A stretch of 64,000 nt of DNA from Scleromitrula shiraiana (Eukaryota > Ascomycota > Leotiomycetes > Helotiales > Sclerotiniaceae): positions 3,844,001 through 3,908,000 of the forward strand of contig JABELC010000002.1 in the NCBI GenBank assembly GCA_028455995.1. Direction: 5' to 3'. Below, piece after piece: positions 35,810-48,900 of the stretch. Each line of letters opens with the position of its first letter. Positions within the stretch are counted from its first letter, which is position 1. Made by a program: the position numbers and the translations under genes. Under the pieces are notes generated by a model. That model saw only the letters and a list, made by a program, of their open reading frames with translations, made no database searches and was not told where the DNA came from.

Positions 35810-37842
35810 TAAGTGAGATGTGTTGTTGCATGATTTGATCGATCCAACACGCACTTGCGGGGTAAAATGCTGACTAAACCATTGACTGATATCACCTCAC
35901 CTCATCTTCGAGCTCATTTGTATTTCCAAAATAATTTCCCTGATTGACTGATAACTTCAATGACTGTGCAAGAAAGCTTTGCTGTCTAGTCTCTCACAAT
36001 TGTCTGTCTATGCATGCGTACGCATCTACATCACCACGCTCTACTGAAGCACAAAACGTGAGAATCAACAATACGGCAGGATCACAACAACCATTCCAGC
36101 AATTATATGCGGGTTACTTCAATATCAATACCAATGAGCGCCATGAACTTCATGCAGACTCATGTGCAATGACGTTCGATGGTGAGAGTTTCCACTCCAT
36201 AAACTTGATCAGGTTGGACATTTTTTATTAATCACTGCCACTTGAGCCACTCAATCACTTCAGCTATCATATGTACGTGAAGATTTGAGCACAGCGAGAA
36301 GACGAAAGATTTGCACTCAATAACCACAGTTGCCCGCAGCAGGTAGTTTCAGATCTAGAAACTTATCCCCGCATCTTATAGATAATCCTGCCAGGAAAAA
36401 CTGACATTCAACTGCCAGTTGCAAAATCCCTTAATCCAGCCCAGTATTTCCGTTCCCCTAGGTTTCTTTGGTTCTCATAAATTTTAAATCCGAAACTCCT
36501 GAACAGACAACATTTCGATGTTGTACCAATATACTCCACAGCAAAAGACCCAATTTTGAGAATATGTTCCAGCAAAATCCCAAGCTCAAGAAATGGATTG
36601 TAAAATGATAGCTAATAGTGTACGTGGCGACGGTGGTAGTAATGATGTCTACGTTGATTGAAAAACGGGATCTGGTTAAGATATCAGTATACATATTAAA
36701 ACCTCTAGTATCAGGTGTTTATTCTTACTGTTTTTATCTCGTATGCTGCATGTTCCATTTCAGTATTGTATTTTCTTGCTGCAGACGCGACGGCGGCATC
36801 AAATCTCGATGTTGCAATACACTCATTGTAGCAGACTCGACAAGACCCTGATGTGGAAATATAGTATGACACATCTTGCTCTTGTCGAAGCCTGCATGGT
36901 CTCCCATCTCTAGAATAACTGCAAAGTTTGTAGGTGTAAAAAGTATATTCATGTGCAGGTTGTCCGGTTTGAGGCAGCAAACAGCTCGTGGAATGTATTA
37001 GGATAGCTGAAATTCGGCACATCTTGGGCAAATTACTGAAAATAGCGGTAGTTCCGATAGTTCTTGATGATCTATGCAACCGATAAAAGCGATATTCGGA
37101 GAATAGATGCAACCCTGATTCTGCAGAAGATGACTTCTTTATTCGGATATTTTATTGTATAAAAGTATGGTGTTACTTAGGATCAATCTAATTCAAGCCT
37201 CGGGCTAGACTTTCTTTTTTCCTACTCGGTGAAGACTCACTATGCCTTTATGCATAAATGATCTGAGCCTCTTGTGTCTGTAGTAAACTATCTAGTGCAC
37301 CTAGATTAGACACCGCAGAAATGGCAAGCTGCATGGTTACCTAAATCCAAATAAACGGTCATTGGTCAGCCTCACAGCTTGACACGTTCCTATGCATCAT
37401 CTCTTATTTACTCAGGTTATACGTTTCCGAATTTCTTCGTTTGAACCAATGATACCCAGTCAAGATTAGAAGAGACGTTGAGTCTTGGAACTAGAATAAT
37501 ATTTTGAGTTGTTAGTCTAGCAGGTACCCGAATCTCTGAATGCCACCGTTTTGATCACTACTGTATGCCTCTGAAGGGTGATATTTTGGTATTCGATGTC
37601 AATTTCGATTTAATAGATTTGTGACAACTTCTAGTAGATTGTGAGGAAGGAGGGGGACATTTATTAGATTTCGAATACGAAGTATGATTGGAATCAAGTC
37701 TCTATTGTCAGAATTATCATGACCAATTTCACTCAATCGATGAAACAGAACGTTATGATTTCATGAAAAACGTAACATAACTATAGGTTAGCTCATATTG
37801 TGACGTACAACGGCATCAACAGGTGCTATAACTGTAGGTGAT
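35810..37842. other. Intergenic stretch with weak ORFs
   Basis: ORFs at 35944-36231 (plus) and 36711-37112 (minus) have protein-like pieces but no start context, introns or family motif. I leave them uncalled. Nothing else is seen. Confidence 0.4.
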
Positions 37843-38253
37843 TCAATTGTTGATTACGTCAGAACACCCCCAAAGATCCATCGGAACATCAGCACAATTC
37901 ATACCATTCATTTCCTCTAGCTTAGTATATTGGATAGTCTTCGAACTCGGCAGTGAACGACGAATACAGTAGGCTTCGAATGTTTCATAGACACATCGAC
38001 AGGTGCCTAGTGGGCACTCACAGCTTCCGTCCCATGGAATTGGGAGAAATGTATCCCAAGGGACAACTCCGCGAAGTTTTGTTCGAAGATTTGTAACCTC
38101 GACTTGGTTGTGGCCTACATGTGTATTGACAGTAACACAGTCACCCACTTGTGTCATGATAGGACTACGTGGATCGGATCTGCGTGATCGTTTCGCCACA
38201 AGTGTGGCACCAAGTTCTTGTCCTCTTTGTCTTGTTGGGTCGTCGTTGACCAT
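37843..38253 (-). CDS. Small CxC/SH3-like protein, paralog A
   Basis: A single minus-strand ORF of 136 residues. It aligns by eye along its length with the plus-strand gene at 39375. Shared features, in order, are DPT...GQ..GA.L..KR; VGD..........VG; NLR....G.V.W..F.P; and C-x-C-x4-C-x-C-V (CECPLGTCRCV). The VGD...W..F pattern suggests a small beta-barrel (SH3- or KOW-like) followed by a Cys motif that could bind a metal. The C-terminal 30 residues differ from paralog B, which uses a spliced second exon there. The two genes are transcribed away from each other. No family name is known to me; function is unknown. Confidence 0.6.
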   Translation of the reverse strand: MVNDDPTRQRGQELGATLVAKRSRRSDPRSPIMTQVGDCVTVNTHVGHNQVEVTNLRTKLRGVVPWDTFLPIPWDGSCECPLGTCRCVYETFEAYCIRRSLPSSKTIQYTKLEEMNGMNCADVPMDLWGCSDVINN

Positions 38254-39374
38254 TTTATAGTGGCTCTAAAGTAATTCGGTCAGGGACTGCGGGGGTCAAA
38301 TTATTTTGATTGATAATGTATAAATATGTTTCAGCCACCGAGGTTGGGAGTGTACGAGTTGAGATTGAAGAGTGTGATGAAATTCGAAGAAAGCAAAGCA
38401 ACCTGGAGGGAAGCGGTTCTCTGATATAAAGTCGGATGACTCATGTAAGCCATCTTCGAAAGTTGTGGGTGTGCTATTAGACTCATGTACATAGTTGAAA
38501 ATGGGGGCAAACAAAACATCAGCGTAGCGATATGCATCTATCCGCTTTTTTGATCATCGGACTATTACTGTAGACAGAACTAATACCTCAGAACGAAATC
38601 AAACAAATCAATATGTCATACTATTAGGCCCACAAAAGAAAGGACGGCATAATTGGCATGTTTTCAATTGGAGTGATTGCTGACATATATGTTATGTCAC
38701 CAATTTTGGTGCTAATGCGAGAACAGGCACCAGCAGTCCCGCCAAGCACGAAATCCATGACATACAAATGTGAGCTTTCGAGTGAAAGAATTATTTGTCA
38801 CACAAAAAGGAGCATAGTCAAGAGCTTGTTTATTCCTCTATCTAGAGGGGGAGCGAAGCTCCCTCTATATACTACGATATGACGCTAAAGGGTGTGGAGC
38901 ACCCTTAGTCAGATCCAGTTGATCACCCGATGGTGATCACATGATCATATTCTTTTGTGACATTATTTAAATCGAATTTCAGACAATTAGTGTATTGTAT
39001 ATTGTGCTAATTTAGGTATATTGAATACTAATCATAAATTGCAAATACTAGTGAGTAGAATGCCTAGTAAATTTAGGAATCTTTTTTCTATTCTAAAGGT
39101 TATAGAAATACTTGGTTGTACAAAACGATTTTGTTTTCCCACCTCTCCCAAAAGAAAAGAAATTAGACGGGGGCCAATCTGAGAAACGCCATGAGCAACT
39201 CGTAATGCCTTTCTTTCTTTTTCTGTTTGCCAAAAGAGGTTTCATCAGCAAACAAATTCTGCATACTTTTTCTCTACCTACCTCCCTGTTTCTATCGTTC
39301 TCCCCGCTCTCGTCCAAATACTACATACCAAATTCTCTATGCAAATACAACATTTATCAAATCCTATCGTCAAG
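38254..39374. promoter_or_regulatory. Divergent upstream region between the two CxC paralogs
   Basis: About 1.1 kb between the two outward-facing start codons. It contains no supported gene and a run of three hairpins (38844-38939). A CT-rich stretch (about 39260-39310) lies before the start of paralog B. Confidence 0.5.
38844..38939. repeat. Three consecutive hairpins
   Basis: Hairpin 1 (38844-38866): AGAGGGGGAGC / GCTCCCTCT, nine pairs with a 2-G bulge and a GAA loop. Hairpin 2 (38885-38908): CTAAAGGGTG / CACCCTTAG with a 5-base loop and one bulge. Hairpin 3 (38920-38939): TGATCACC / GGTGATCA, a perfect 8-bp stem with a CGAT loop. All three lie within 96 bases. The surrounding DNA is not otherwise repetitive. 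Confidence 0.8.
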
Positions 39375-39837
39375 ATGTCAGACGCGTCAGACCCAACTAC
39401 TGCAGCAGGTCAACGAATCGGAGCAATCCTCCTTGTGAAACGAAATACATACCATCCCGATGGATGCCACATTTCAGAATGTTTGAATTTCGCCGTTGGA
39501 GATCGCATTCAGATTATTGGGTTTGTCGGCGCCTTGCTTGCAACGGCCAAGAATCTTCGGCTTGGAGAAACAGGTCTAATCAAATGGGCAGCCTTTTTCC
39601 CCAAGAAAATCCGGGAAAATTGCGCTTGTGACGAGAAAGATTGCAGTTGTGTAGTTTGCGATCCTCATTCGTATTATGTAAGTGCAAAATAACTCTTTAG
39701 TTTCTTCAGCTGGGCAATAAAGTAACCTCGTCTTACAGGCATATCAGCTTGCTCTTGATAGGAATGAACCTTTCAACCCACCAATGACTCCACAATCTGA
39801 AGCAGGCCAAGGCTTCTCGAATTTTGTTGAAGGGTGA
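39375..39837 (+). CDS. Small CxC/SH3-like protein, paralog B
   Basis: Exons 39375-39677 and 39739-39837 (donor GTAAGT, acceptor CTTACAG, phase 0) give 133 residues. I chose the ATG at 39375 (CAAGATGTCA) over 39339 because it aligns with the start of paralog A. It reads SDPTTAAGQRIGAILLVKRN, then FAVGDRIQIIGFVG, AKNLRLGETGLIKWAAFFP and CACDEKDCSCVV. The C-x-C...C-x-C-V motif and the VGD, NLR and W..F.P positions match paralog A. The second exon (AYQLALDRNEPFNPPMTPQS) is unique. There is no signal peptide or membrane helix, so it is probably cytosolic or nuclear. Function is unknown. Confidence 0.65.
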
Positions 39838-42800
39838 TATACCGTAGCTTTTGTTCTGTCTGCGGGTGATGGAGGAGAAGATATTGGCCAGGATTAACAC
39901 GAGAAACACTCATTAGTACAAGTTTGGAGTCAGAGTTTTGACTTCGAAGACTTTGCCGATTTCTTGCCAATATCAATCAGAAATACAAAACTGGGTACAA
40001 AAACATATCGATGCATGGCAACCGCGTTATCTTAGTGCTTTGTTTGAGAACTCCCAGCTAAGCTAGTTATCAAACAGGAAAATAATGCCCACACTGTCAT
40101 TATTGCGATCCTATTTCAAATAGGGGGTAGTAACAATGAATTTCTTTCTCAACCTTCAGTTCCATAGCCTTCAGTTCCGATATGTATTCCTTCTTGAAGC
40201 ACTTTCCCCTTCTGAGTAGTGGGGTTTGTAATCTGCGATCTTATTTAAATGGGTATCTTACGGTACCATCGTGGATATCTCGATAGGCCAGTTTCATATG
40301 TGCAGTTCAACAGCTTGAACTGAAATAACACGTATCACTTGAACACCACACAAACATTTCTGTGCCTAGAGATCCTTATTGTTATCTTATGATATGCAGA
40401 ATTTAAACCCTGCAAATCTCATATTTTGCAGCAACGCAGCCCTCGATGTATACCCTTGGGTCACCGTACGAATTGTGTGATTTAGGATGTGCTATTCATA
40501 TAGTTCCGAAGAATAGAAATTTCATGTAATCTTGGTTGGAATATTTATGTTACATTTATCATTCATGGAGCTTTCCCTTGCCTTTGAAACCCCATCTGCA
40601 TATCATTCATTGTTTTTGGAGACTTGGTATCCTTCATTTTATTCACTCACATTATAACTGGATCCCTTATGATCTAGACGATATTCAATATCACTGTTCC
40701 CCGGCAATTATTTCTATCGTTCAACAATATCAAGTTTATGCCGTTGTAAAATTATTTAGCTACCTGGAGTTGGGCATGATTAGATAGTTCAATCATTGTT
40801 GACCGAACGAACTCTTGAGATCCTGCATCTTTCTTTAGTTGATATACAATTACTATATTTTCCTTTCTATTTCAGTTTGAATATCTTGTACTAGGAAGTA
40901 TTCAACTCAAGAAAATTCAAGACAGATTGAAATATTTATACTTTGAACGGACATTCAGAAATGGATAACGAATTAGTTCACCAAGTCATACATGTGATAT
41001 CTTGACTTCTCTATCGTCATCATCGTCCCAAAAGTAGTATTACTACGATTGACAGATCAGACCAGTACTACGACGATCTAACTCATATCTATCTACTTAT
41101 TAAACTTTAGCCAGAGCCTAGAGCTCTTGACAGCACCGAAGGGAAATGCACAGAATTCCTCGTCAGATCTCTGTTGGAAAATATGAAGAATATTATTTTA
41201 AGAGCAAAACTTCTTAATATTATTGCGCATGAATCTATGTAACAAAATCATTGAATTTGACAATAAGAACAACAAAGTCATTGGTAGATGACGACAACGT
41301 AGTTCAATTTTAATGACAGCAGTCTTGGAACCATCAGCCGACAGTATTATCATAGTATGATAAATTAATTATCGCTTTCTGGTCATCAGTGGCCTAATGC
41401 CTGCAATTTTGCTTTTGATAGAACCGCAATGAGTGAATTGGAATAGAGTTTCGTAATATGAACCATGATACTCTGTTATCAACTTATAGGTTCGAATATC
41501 TTATATGCTTTTCTGTTGAGTTTAATTCCTTCCAATACCTAGCTACCTACGTAGATTTCATTCACTTTCACCTTTTGTTACCCTCACGCATATTTTCCTG
41601 CTTGTACAATCCCATATTCAATTAATCAGCCAATCATTCATCGTTTTATTCGCCTATCTGTCCATTCATTCATCTACTCACCACCCTCCACCATCCCTCC
41701 CCCAAATTCACTTTGATTCCCTAGGTCGCTTCTCCTAACCTCCACTATCAACCCTTGGCACAATATAAAGCCTTCCGTATTTCCTCCCAGACTTGGGATA
41801 GATTGACACTTTCTTTCATTCTCACTGAACCCACTGGATGATGGCAAAATCTACAAGACTCTGCCCAACACAACACAAAGAGTGTTAAAGTCGAACACTC
41901 TTAGGATGATGAATTTGACTATAGACAGACAATCATAAAAGCAAACAGAAGTAACCGGAAGTAGTTCGTTCAAATCTAGAGACTAAGCAATGCACAATCG
42001 ACAAACAATACTATCAGCCGAGTAATTCCGGCTTTCATGTTGTCATTCCCTGTTATATACGATTGATATTGTCATTGTATCCAAATCTCATTCAATCTTA
42101 GAAAATTTATTCATGCCTTTTGAATCGGAACGCAGTGTATTTCCAAAACTGTCACACGAACATCAAAGCAGTAGGAACAAACAGATTTTGTGACCATGAT
42201 TTGTATAGGATTCAACAGAGTTGATGACTTTATAGTTCTTTCTACACTTTCCTGGATAGTATGAGTAATGTAAGTGATTGAAATGTCAAAATTGACAAAA
42301 GGAAAAGTATATAATGTATCTACCTAGACCTGGCTGACTCGAAAGTCTTTTCCTTACTCTACACCGGCTTGATTTACCCCTCAATGTTCATCACTCATTC
42401 ACTATTCACTTTTCCTTTCTCGTGATCATTACCCCGCAAAAGATTCTGATTGTCCATAAAACCACCAGCAACTTCCAACTTCATTCCAATCTCTACACAA
42501 AACAAAAACTATACCTCTGTCGCCACCGTGTGCAGCTTGTTGTGCTAGTTTACCAAGATAGTCACCCGTATCCACAAATGCTCACCAATCTAACACTTGC
42601 AATAATAGTTCAAGATACAAGAAATACCGTCATTTTGGTTGCAGTGAGATTAGATGAGTATATGCGTGAAATAAAAGCGATAGTGATGAGTATTATCGAC
42701 AATAAGAGCAGCAACAACAACAATAGTAAAGTTACAGAAACATGAATCATAAGAAAACATACCTGCAAATCATATTTTAACATGGGGAGAAAGAGAGATC

Positions 42801-45800
42801 AGTAGGGTAATGATTGTTGTTATTTCATATGATTATGATGTTCCTAGAGGCAAGAAGCTCGAATTCTTGTGTGAGTCAGCCAGACTTACATGTACAAAAC
42901 CCTGTCTCATTTTTGTTCTTACCCCTTCGATCTCTATTCTCTACTACTATCTCTCCTCTCATGTTTCTTCCTACCCCCCCCCCCCCCCCCCCTCCCCCCC
43001 CGGCTCCTGCTCAATTCACAGACCAAAATCTACTATAAACTCCCCATCACCTACAATCTCCTTTTAGTTCCCATATCAGGTAATTAACCATATACCATCT
43101 TGCATAAAACGAGGGGATGTAGTCTGAAAGGGGGAGCTTTGATTGATTAGCATGAGATATATGTGTAATCTTGCGAATAAAAAGAATTATGAAAGAAGCA
43201 ATATTCATCTTTGAAAATGTATCTGGTACACTCGTTCACATCCCACACAAAATGAATATATCAATGCCATAATAGGAAAATATCACGAATCTTCAAGATA
43301 GCATGAGGGTAACCACTAAAGTATGAGCGATAGAATTTATAGGAAGGAAGAATAACTAAAATTAGCTGGACGTACATAGTACTATTATCTTCCTAAAATC
43401 ATTCATTGTGAGCAAAATATAATTTACTAACATTACCCCGCTTCATCCGTTCACCACGTATCCCCTCGCTTATCCCTGTCCCGTCCCAGCCAATCCATCA
43501 ATGTAACATGAAAGTACCCCCTTCGATCTAAACTCTTCCATGTATAAAAAGAAATGGATTACAACAGCCTGCAAAAATTCATGTGTATTGCTGTTCGAAT
43601 ATCTATGATGGGGTAGTTAAAGTGATTAGTTATTTGATTGCTTAGTTGGAGTCACTACCGAGAAAGCACTGGTATATTTTTGGAGTATATAAACGACAAC
43701 GGGGATGGTATTAACAATAGCAAAAGTCGGCTATTATCATCCCAAGCGAGAATACTACCGGATTATAAATAATACCCGATCTTCTCATTTGTTTCTCTAA
43801 CATTCTCATCTCACCTCACCTTCTCTCTCCTTTAATTACATTCCCGAGTTTCTTTTAAAACAAGGGACTAATATATAAATCTCCCCTCTCCCCCTCTTGA
43901 AGATCACAGTATCTCAAATATTCAACCAGTTATCAAAATTCTAAGGCAAGTTTTGGATAAAGAAAACTTGTATTACCATCTACATACTAGTTTCATAACA
44001 CTTTCTCATTCAATGCATCAATTTGATTAATTGAGTATTTAGGAAGCGCGTGGAAAATGTACTAATATGGTAGAAACAAAAATGACAACAATGACAGTAG
44101 GTAGCAACATCACATTACCATCTGGAAGAAATATGCCAGCATACAAAAAATTCGGATCTTACTTTCTCCATCCCTCTTCTCTTCTCTTCTCTCATCTCAT
44201 CCCAAATCATCCGCTAACCCCCTCATTTGTCCCTTTCCTACTCGCACTTCCTCCATTCTAATTATTTTCACTGCCTCTATTATTTTTAACCTGTTACAAA
44301 CTTGAAACAAGAAATTACCATATATACCCCGCCTTCTCCCTCAAAACACAACTTTCCATATGCACATGCACTTGCAGATATCAATCGGAACAGCCCGCTG
44401 AAGACATTGCGATATTTATTCCTCGTCGTGAATCGAAACTCGGCCGCGTAGTACGATATACCAGAAACCCAGACATGAAATATAAAATCGACAAATACTC
44501 TAACGATAACGATATTGATAAAAGACAACGTAGAAATCATCAACATCAACAATAATAATATAAAATCCCCCAACCTGAAGTACGCGAATAAAAAGTACTA
44601 GAAAACCATGAATCAAACCCTACCGTTTATCCCCCCCCCCGCCCTTCAAGTCCTCTCCGACATCGTCGTCTTCGCCGGAGAACTCGTCGTCTTCAGCTCT
44701 ACTCTTCTCCCCTTGCTTGTCTCTACCAAACCCTATCTATAAATACCCCATCTTTCCATCTCCGCGCCTCAGAATCAAATTCCTTGGGTTTGGTCTTCTA
44801 TATTCACTACTCACCATTCACCATTAACCATTAACCATTAACCATTCACGACAGCCACACCCCTCCTCCGCTATCCTCACCATCTCCACAACACAATACA
44901 TATACAATACAAATACATATATACATACATAAACAACATAAATGCACAACCATCTACATACTCCGCACAGGGCGATCCAACCGACCACTCAGCCACCCAA
45001 CACCAATACCAACACCAACACCAACACCAATACCAAAACCAACACCAATAACCTACCGCACGAAACTACACACACATATATGCAAAATACCGAGATCAAA
45101 TCAATTAAAATATCGCAATCCCATGCCAATCTCCCATGGAATTAACAGAACCCATTTGGGAGCCTAGACAGAGTAGCGAGGTCGAAGAGCAAGAAGACAC
45201 TGAAATCTACAGAGATGGTATTTTACTGGATAGTTAATAACATGCTTTGATTTTGTGATGGGGATAGATAGGCTTTAAGGGGGTGATGCTAGCTGGGTAT
45301 ACTGAGGTATGTGTTGTTTGTGTTGTATGTGTTGTATGTGTTGTATGTTATAGTGAATGATGACGATTTAAAATTTGTTATGGTTAGGTGGAGGATTGGG
45401 AGGGGGGGGGAATGGATGGATGGTATGGTATGGTATGGTATGGTATTGGTAATGGGAGGAAGATGATATTATACGAGTGATGGGTTCTATCCTATCTCAC
45501 ACACTATATTCTGTTCTATCCTATCACATCCCATTCTATTGCATTCTGTGTCGGAAAATCAAATAGGTATCGCCATTCCATTCCACTCCATTCCTTTCCA
45601 TTCGTCGTTTCATACCACAACCGTATAATCCATGCCATGCCATGCCATCCCATACCATCCCACCCTATCCCAAGCCAAACAAAGCAAAGTATCTATCCCC
45701 ACGCTAAACGCAAATCCCAACCCAACCCAACCCAACCAAACCAGTCTAGCTATCAAAGCAAATTTTTATAACCGTTCCAAGAAACTCCAACCACTAGTCA

Positions 45801-45960
45801 GCCAACCATCAATAAATATTAACAGGTTATCTATTGTACACATAAACACCAACCCACCAACCCAAAAGATTAAGTAATAGGATAAAAACTCCTCTCCAGC
45901 TATCCACACCAGTCCAGCCCAAGCCAATTCACCACATGAGATGAAATCATAAGAATCCCA
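39838..45960. other. Six-kilobase gene-poor stretch rich in low-complexity DNA
   Basis: I find no convincing gene. It holds a C19-T-C8 run (42974-43001) and repeated Asn/Thr-coding AACACCAAT words (about 44998-45055). TGTTGTATG and GGTATGGTAT runs lie at about 45310-45350 and 45420-45450, and CCATGCCATG runs near 45630. A frame open at about 44322-44552 (it includes YQSEQPAEDIAIFIPRRESK) is protein-like but has no start. A 33-codon acidic ORF begins at 45136. Either could be a small exon. The 3' end abuts the checkpoint gene. Confidence 0.45.
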
Positions 45961-48900
45961 TCACTCCTCAATCAAACACCCCAGAATCAAACTCTGAATA
46001 ACAATCTCATCACTGACAACCCTAATCCTCTTCGGTCTCGGACTCCCTTCTACCAGCTCCTCCTCCCCATCCCCATCTCTTTTCCTCTTCTTCCCATTTC
46101 CCCTCCCCTTTCCATTTCCATTTCCATTTCCACTCCCACTCCCACCCGTAGCCGCCATGGCCGGTGAAAAATCAAAAATCCCCTTCTCAACATCCTTTTT
46201 CCCATCCGAATACAACCAATCATAACCATTCCCATTATTCTGCGCATCCAACAGCATCTTCCTCGCCGTATCGATATCCTGCGCATGACCCACTCTCTTT
46301 GGACCCAATGCTCTCGTCAGAAAGGTATACGGTCTTCTTAATTCTTCTGTTTTGCCTCTTCCTGTTATTAATAGTACTGATTTGCCCTCGAGGAGTTTAG
46401 GTCTCGAGTTAAATACATCGTTGAGAATTGCGTCTTCCGCGGAATAAGGTTGAAGATAACGACTTTTGATGGCTCCGTGAAGAAATGATGATTGGCCTGC
46501 TGAAAGAAGATAGGGCATCCAGTCAATAATAGAACCCTTGGCAACACAATGTTTGATCCAAAGTCCCGAGATACATGGTAATCCCAACGCTAATGCTTGC
46601 ATATATTTCGCTCTTCGAGAATGTTCATCCGCAATTAATGCTACAAATCCAACATCGATTGCTGATGAATCAATCTGTAATTTTGTAGCTACTTCATCGA
46701 AATCTTGTCCACGAGCTTTGGTAGGTGATTTGAACGGTGTGAATAGCTCTTCAAAACCCTTCTCGAGAATCCGACCTTCTTCTTGTTTAATCAATTGAGT
46801 GACAAGATCTTTATCTTCATCTGAACCAACATATGATACAGCAAAAGCCATCTCATTAAACATATGAGTATGTGATTTTTGATTCTTGAGACCAGTCGTT
46901 GGAGGGGGTGTAGATAAAGCTAAAGGGTCATCGCTTTCTTCGTGAGGTGGAAGCATTGATTTTCGCTTCGAGGATCGTACCGGAGCATTATTTTCTTTCT
47001 TTCCATATACTTTTGGAGGTTGCTTTCCTCGCTTTTTGGAAGGTACAGGAGTTTCATCAATCTCACTTGCTTTTTTTGCAACATTTCGCTTTGGTCGACT
47101 ACTGTTGGTGATGGTGGTTGAATTAGAAGATGATGGAAAAGATTGAATGGCTGAAGATGTTGGTCTTGGCAATTCCTTATTGTGAGCCGTTACTGTCATT
47201 GGCTTTGGATCAGGTTTAGATTTCGGCGGACCTTTTTGGAATCGAGATAATTTGGGTAAACTATTTTGTGGTGTGACTGTACGTTGTCTTTTGGCTGGGG
47301 GCTCGGATCCAATTATCGATGAATTTGATTCAGTCTGCTCTTCATCATCGAGTATTGGTGAATTTGCAACGCCATTATTGTCCGGCGTATCCTTCGTAGG
47401 AGGAAGGTTTGGTTGCTTGATATGATGAGCATTCATTTCCTCTTGATCAGCCCTACTGGATCGCTCAGCTTCCTGGCTAGTTGAGACACCAATTGCGGAT
47501 ATTTCTGCACTAGGAGTTGGGGGCTCCAAAATACTAGGCACTGACGAAAGACTAGAAGAAATCCTTGCGGATGGAAGGTCAACAGCACTTGATGTTGGAA
47601 ATCTTCGTGATTTGATGCGGGGTGATTTGAAGGTAGTTGATATACCAAGAGCCTCATTGAATTCAACATCCTGAGAGAAACCTGGTAGATCATCTAATTG
47701 GTCATCATGACTGGATCGAAATGAAATATTTGCAATTTCAGTCATGGGCCTCAACCTATTCGGACTTGTCTCTGGAACTGTGGAATTTAAGCCTTCAGAA
47801 AAATTTATTTGCTTTGAAATTCCTGGTGTATTTGGAGCTTTGGGATTCCCTGGTGTTTCATATATTGAGAATTGTTGCTCTGCATCATTGGTACTAGGAA
47901 TTTGGTCAGTGCCGTTAACACCGTTCTCGTCAACATCTGACGCACTGGGATCTCTGCGATGCGAAAGTTTTGGAAGGTTTTGTGACTGCGTAGTTGGTTC
48001 AATAGCAATATCAACAAAAGATGAGACTGGATCCTTGGGTTTAGGAATTTGTGAACTTCCATCAACATTGCTTAAATCAGGAGCATCTTGAGAATCTGTT
48101 ACAATCTCTTGCTGTGTATCTCGTGCATCAAAACCATCACATTGGGCTACATAGTCTTCCTGAATACTTCGACGTCGATTGGTAGATGGAACTTCGATTC
48201 CTGGAGTAGATGGAACCACTTGCGGTGTCATAGTAGATGCAATTTCAGGTAATGAACTTCGCTTTGCATGAACAGGAGTTTGGTTGTTCGTATTTGAGGA
48301 ACGGATTTTACCAAGTTCTTTAGCTGAGCTAGGTCTACTTAATGAATTTGGCCTTCGTAATTTAAGTTGAGCGAGATCTTCATCTATCTTCTTATCTAAT
48401 CTTTGTTCTCGTAACTTTTTGCGGTAATCTCTGGGCACTGACTCAATATCCGAGTCCGTTTCCGAGCCAGAAGTGACTGCTTTATCACTTAACTTCCTTC
48501 GCCTCTCTTGTGATTCTTTCATAGATATGTAATGATCTCGAGGCTCGTGTACTGGCATTGCTCGTCTTAGAACAGAATCAAAAGATTGAACTCGAGAAGC
48601 TTTGTTCGCAGGAGTTAAGCTGGGGGAGTCCTTCATCGATCTGAGGAGTTTTCGCACTGCTGGGTTAGAGGTCTGTCCAGTGAAACTAGTGCGGCTGTCG
48701 AGTGGTGAAGAGGCCTTATGTGGCGAAGATTGAAAATCATTGAATGCTTCTGGGGATGGTCGGGATGAAGTAGGACTGCCTCTTACACGACCAATTGATG
48801 ACGGTTGAGTTGCGCCAAATAATTCATGACCCTTCATTAATGACCCTTTTTCAGAAAATGGATTCACAGAAGTATTGACTGACAGCACTGGAGTTTGGGG

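Noticed and set aside
36711..37112. Minus-strand ORF of 133 codons
   Set aside because: It includes a plausible stretch near SCRVCYNECIATS, but there is no start context, splice model or family.
42810..43087. Pro-rich ORFs in three frames
   Set aside because: They are produced by the C19-T-C8 homopolymer and nearby CT-rich DNA.
44942..45145. 67-codon Asn/Thr-rich ORF
   Set aside because: Most of it is an AACACCAAT microsatellite; no sign of selection for protein.
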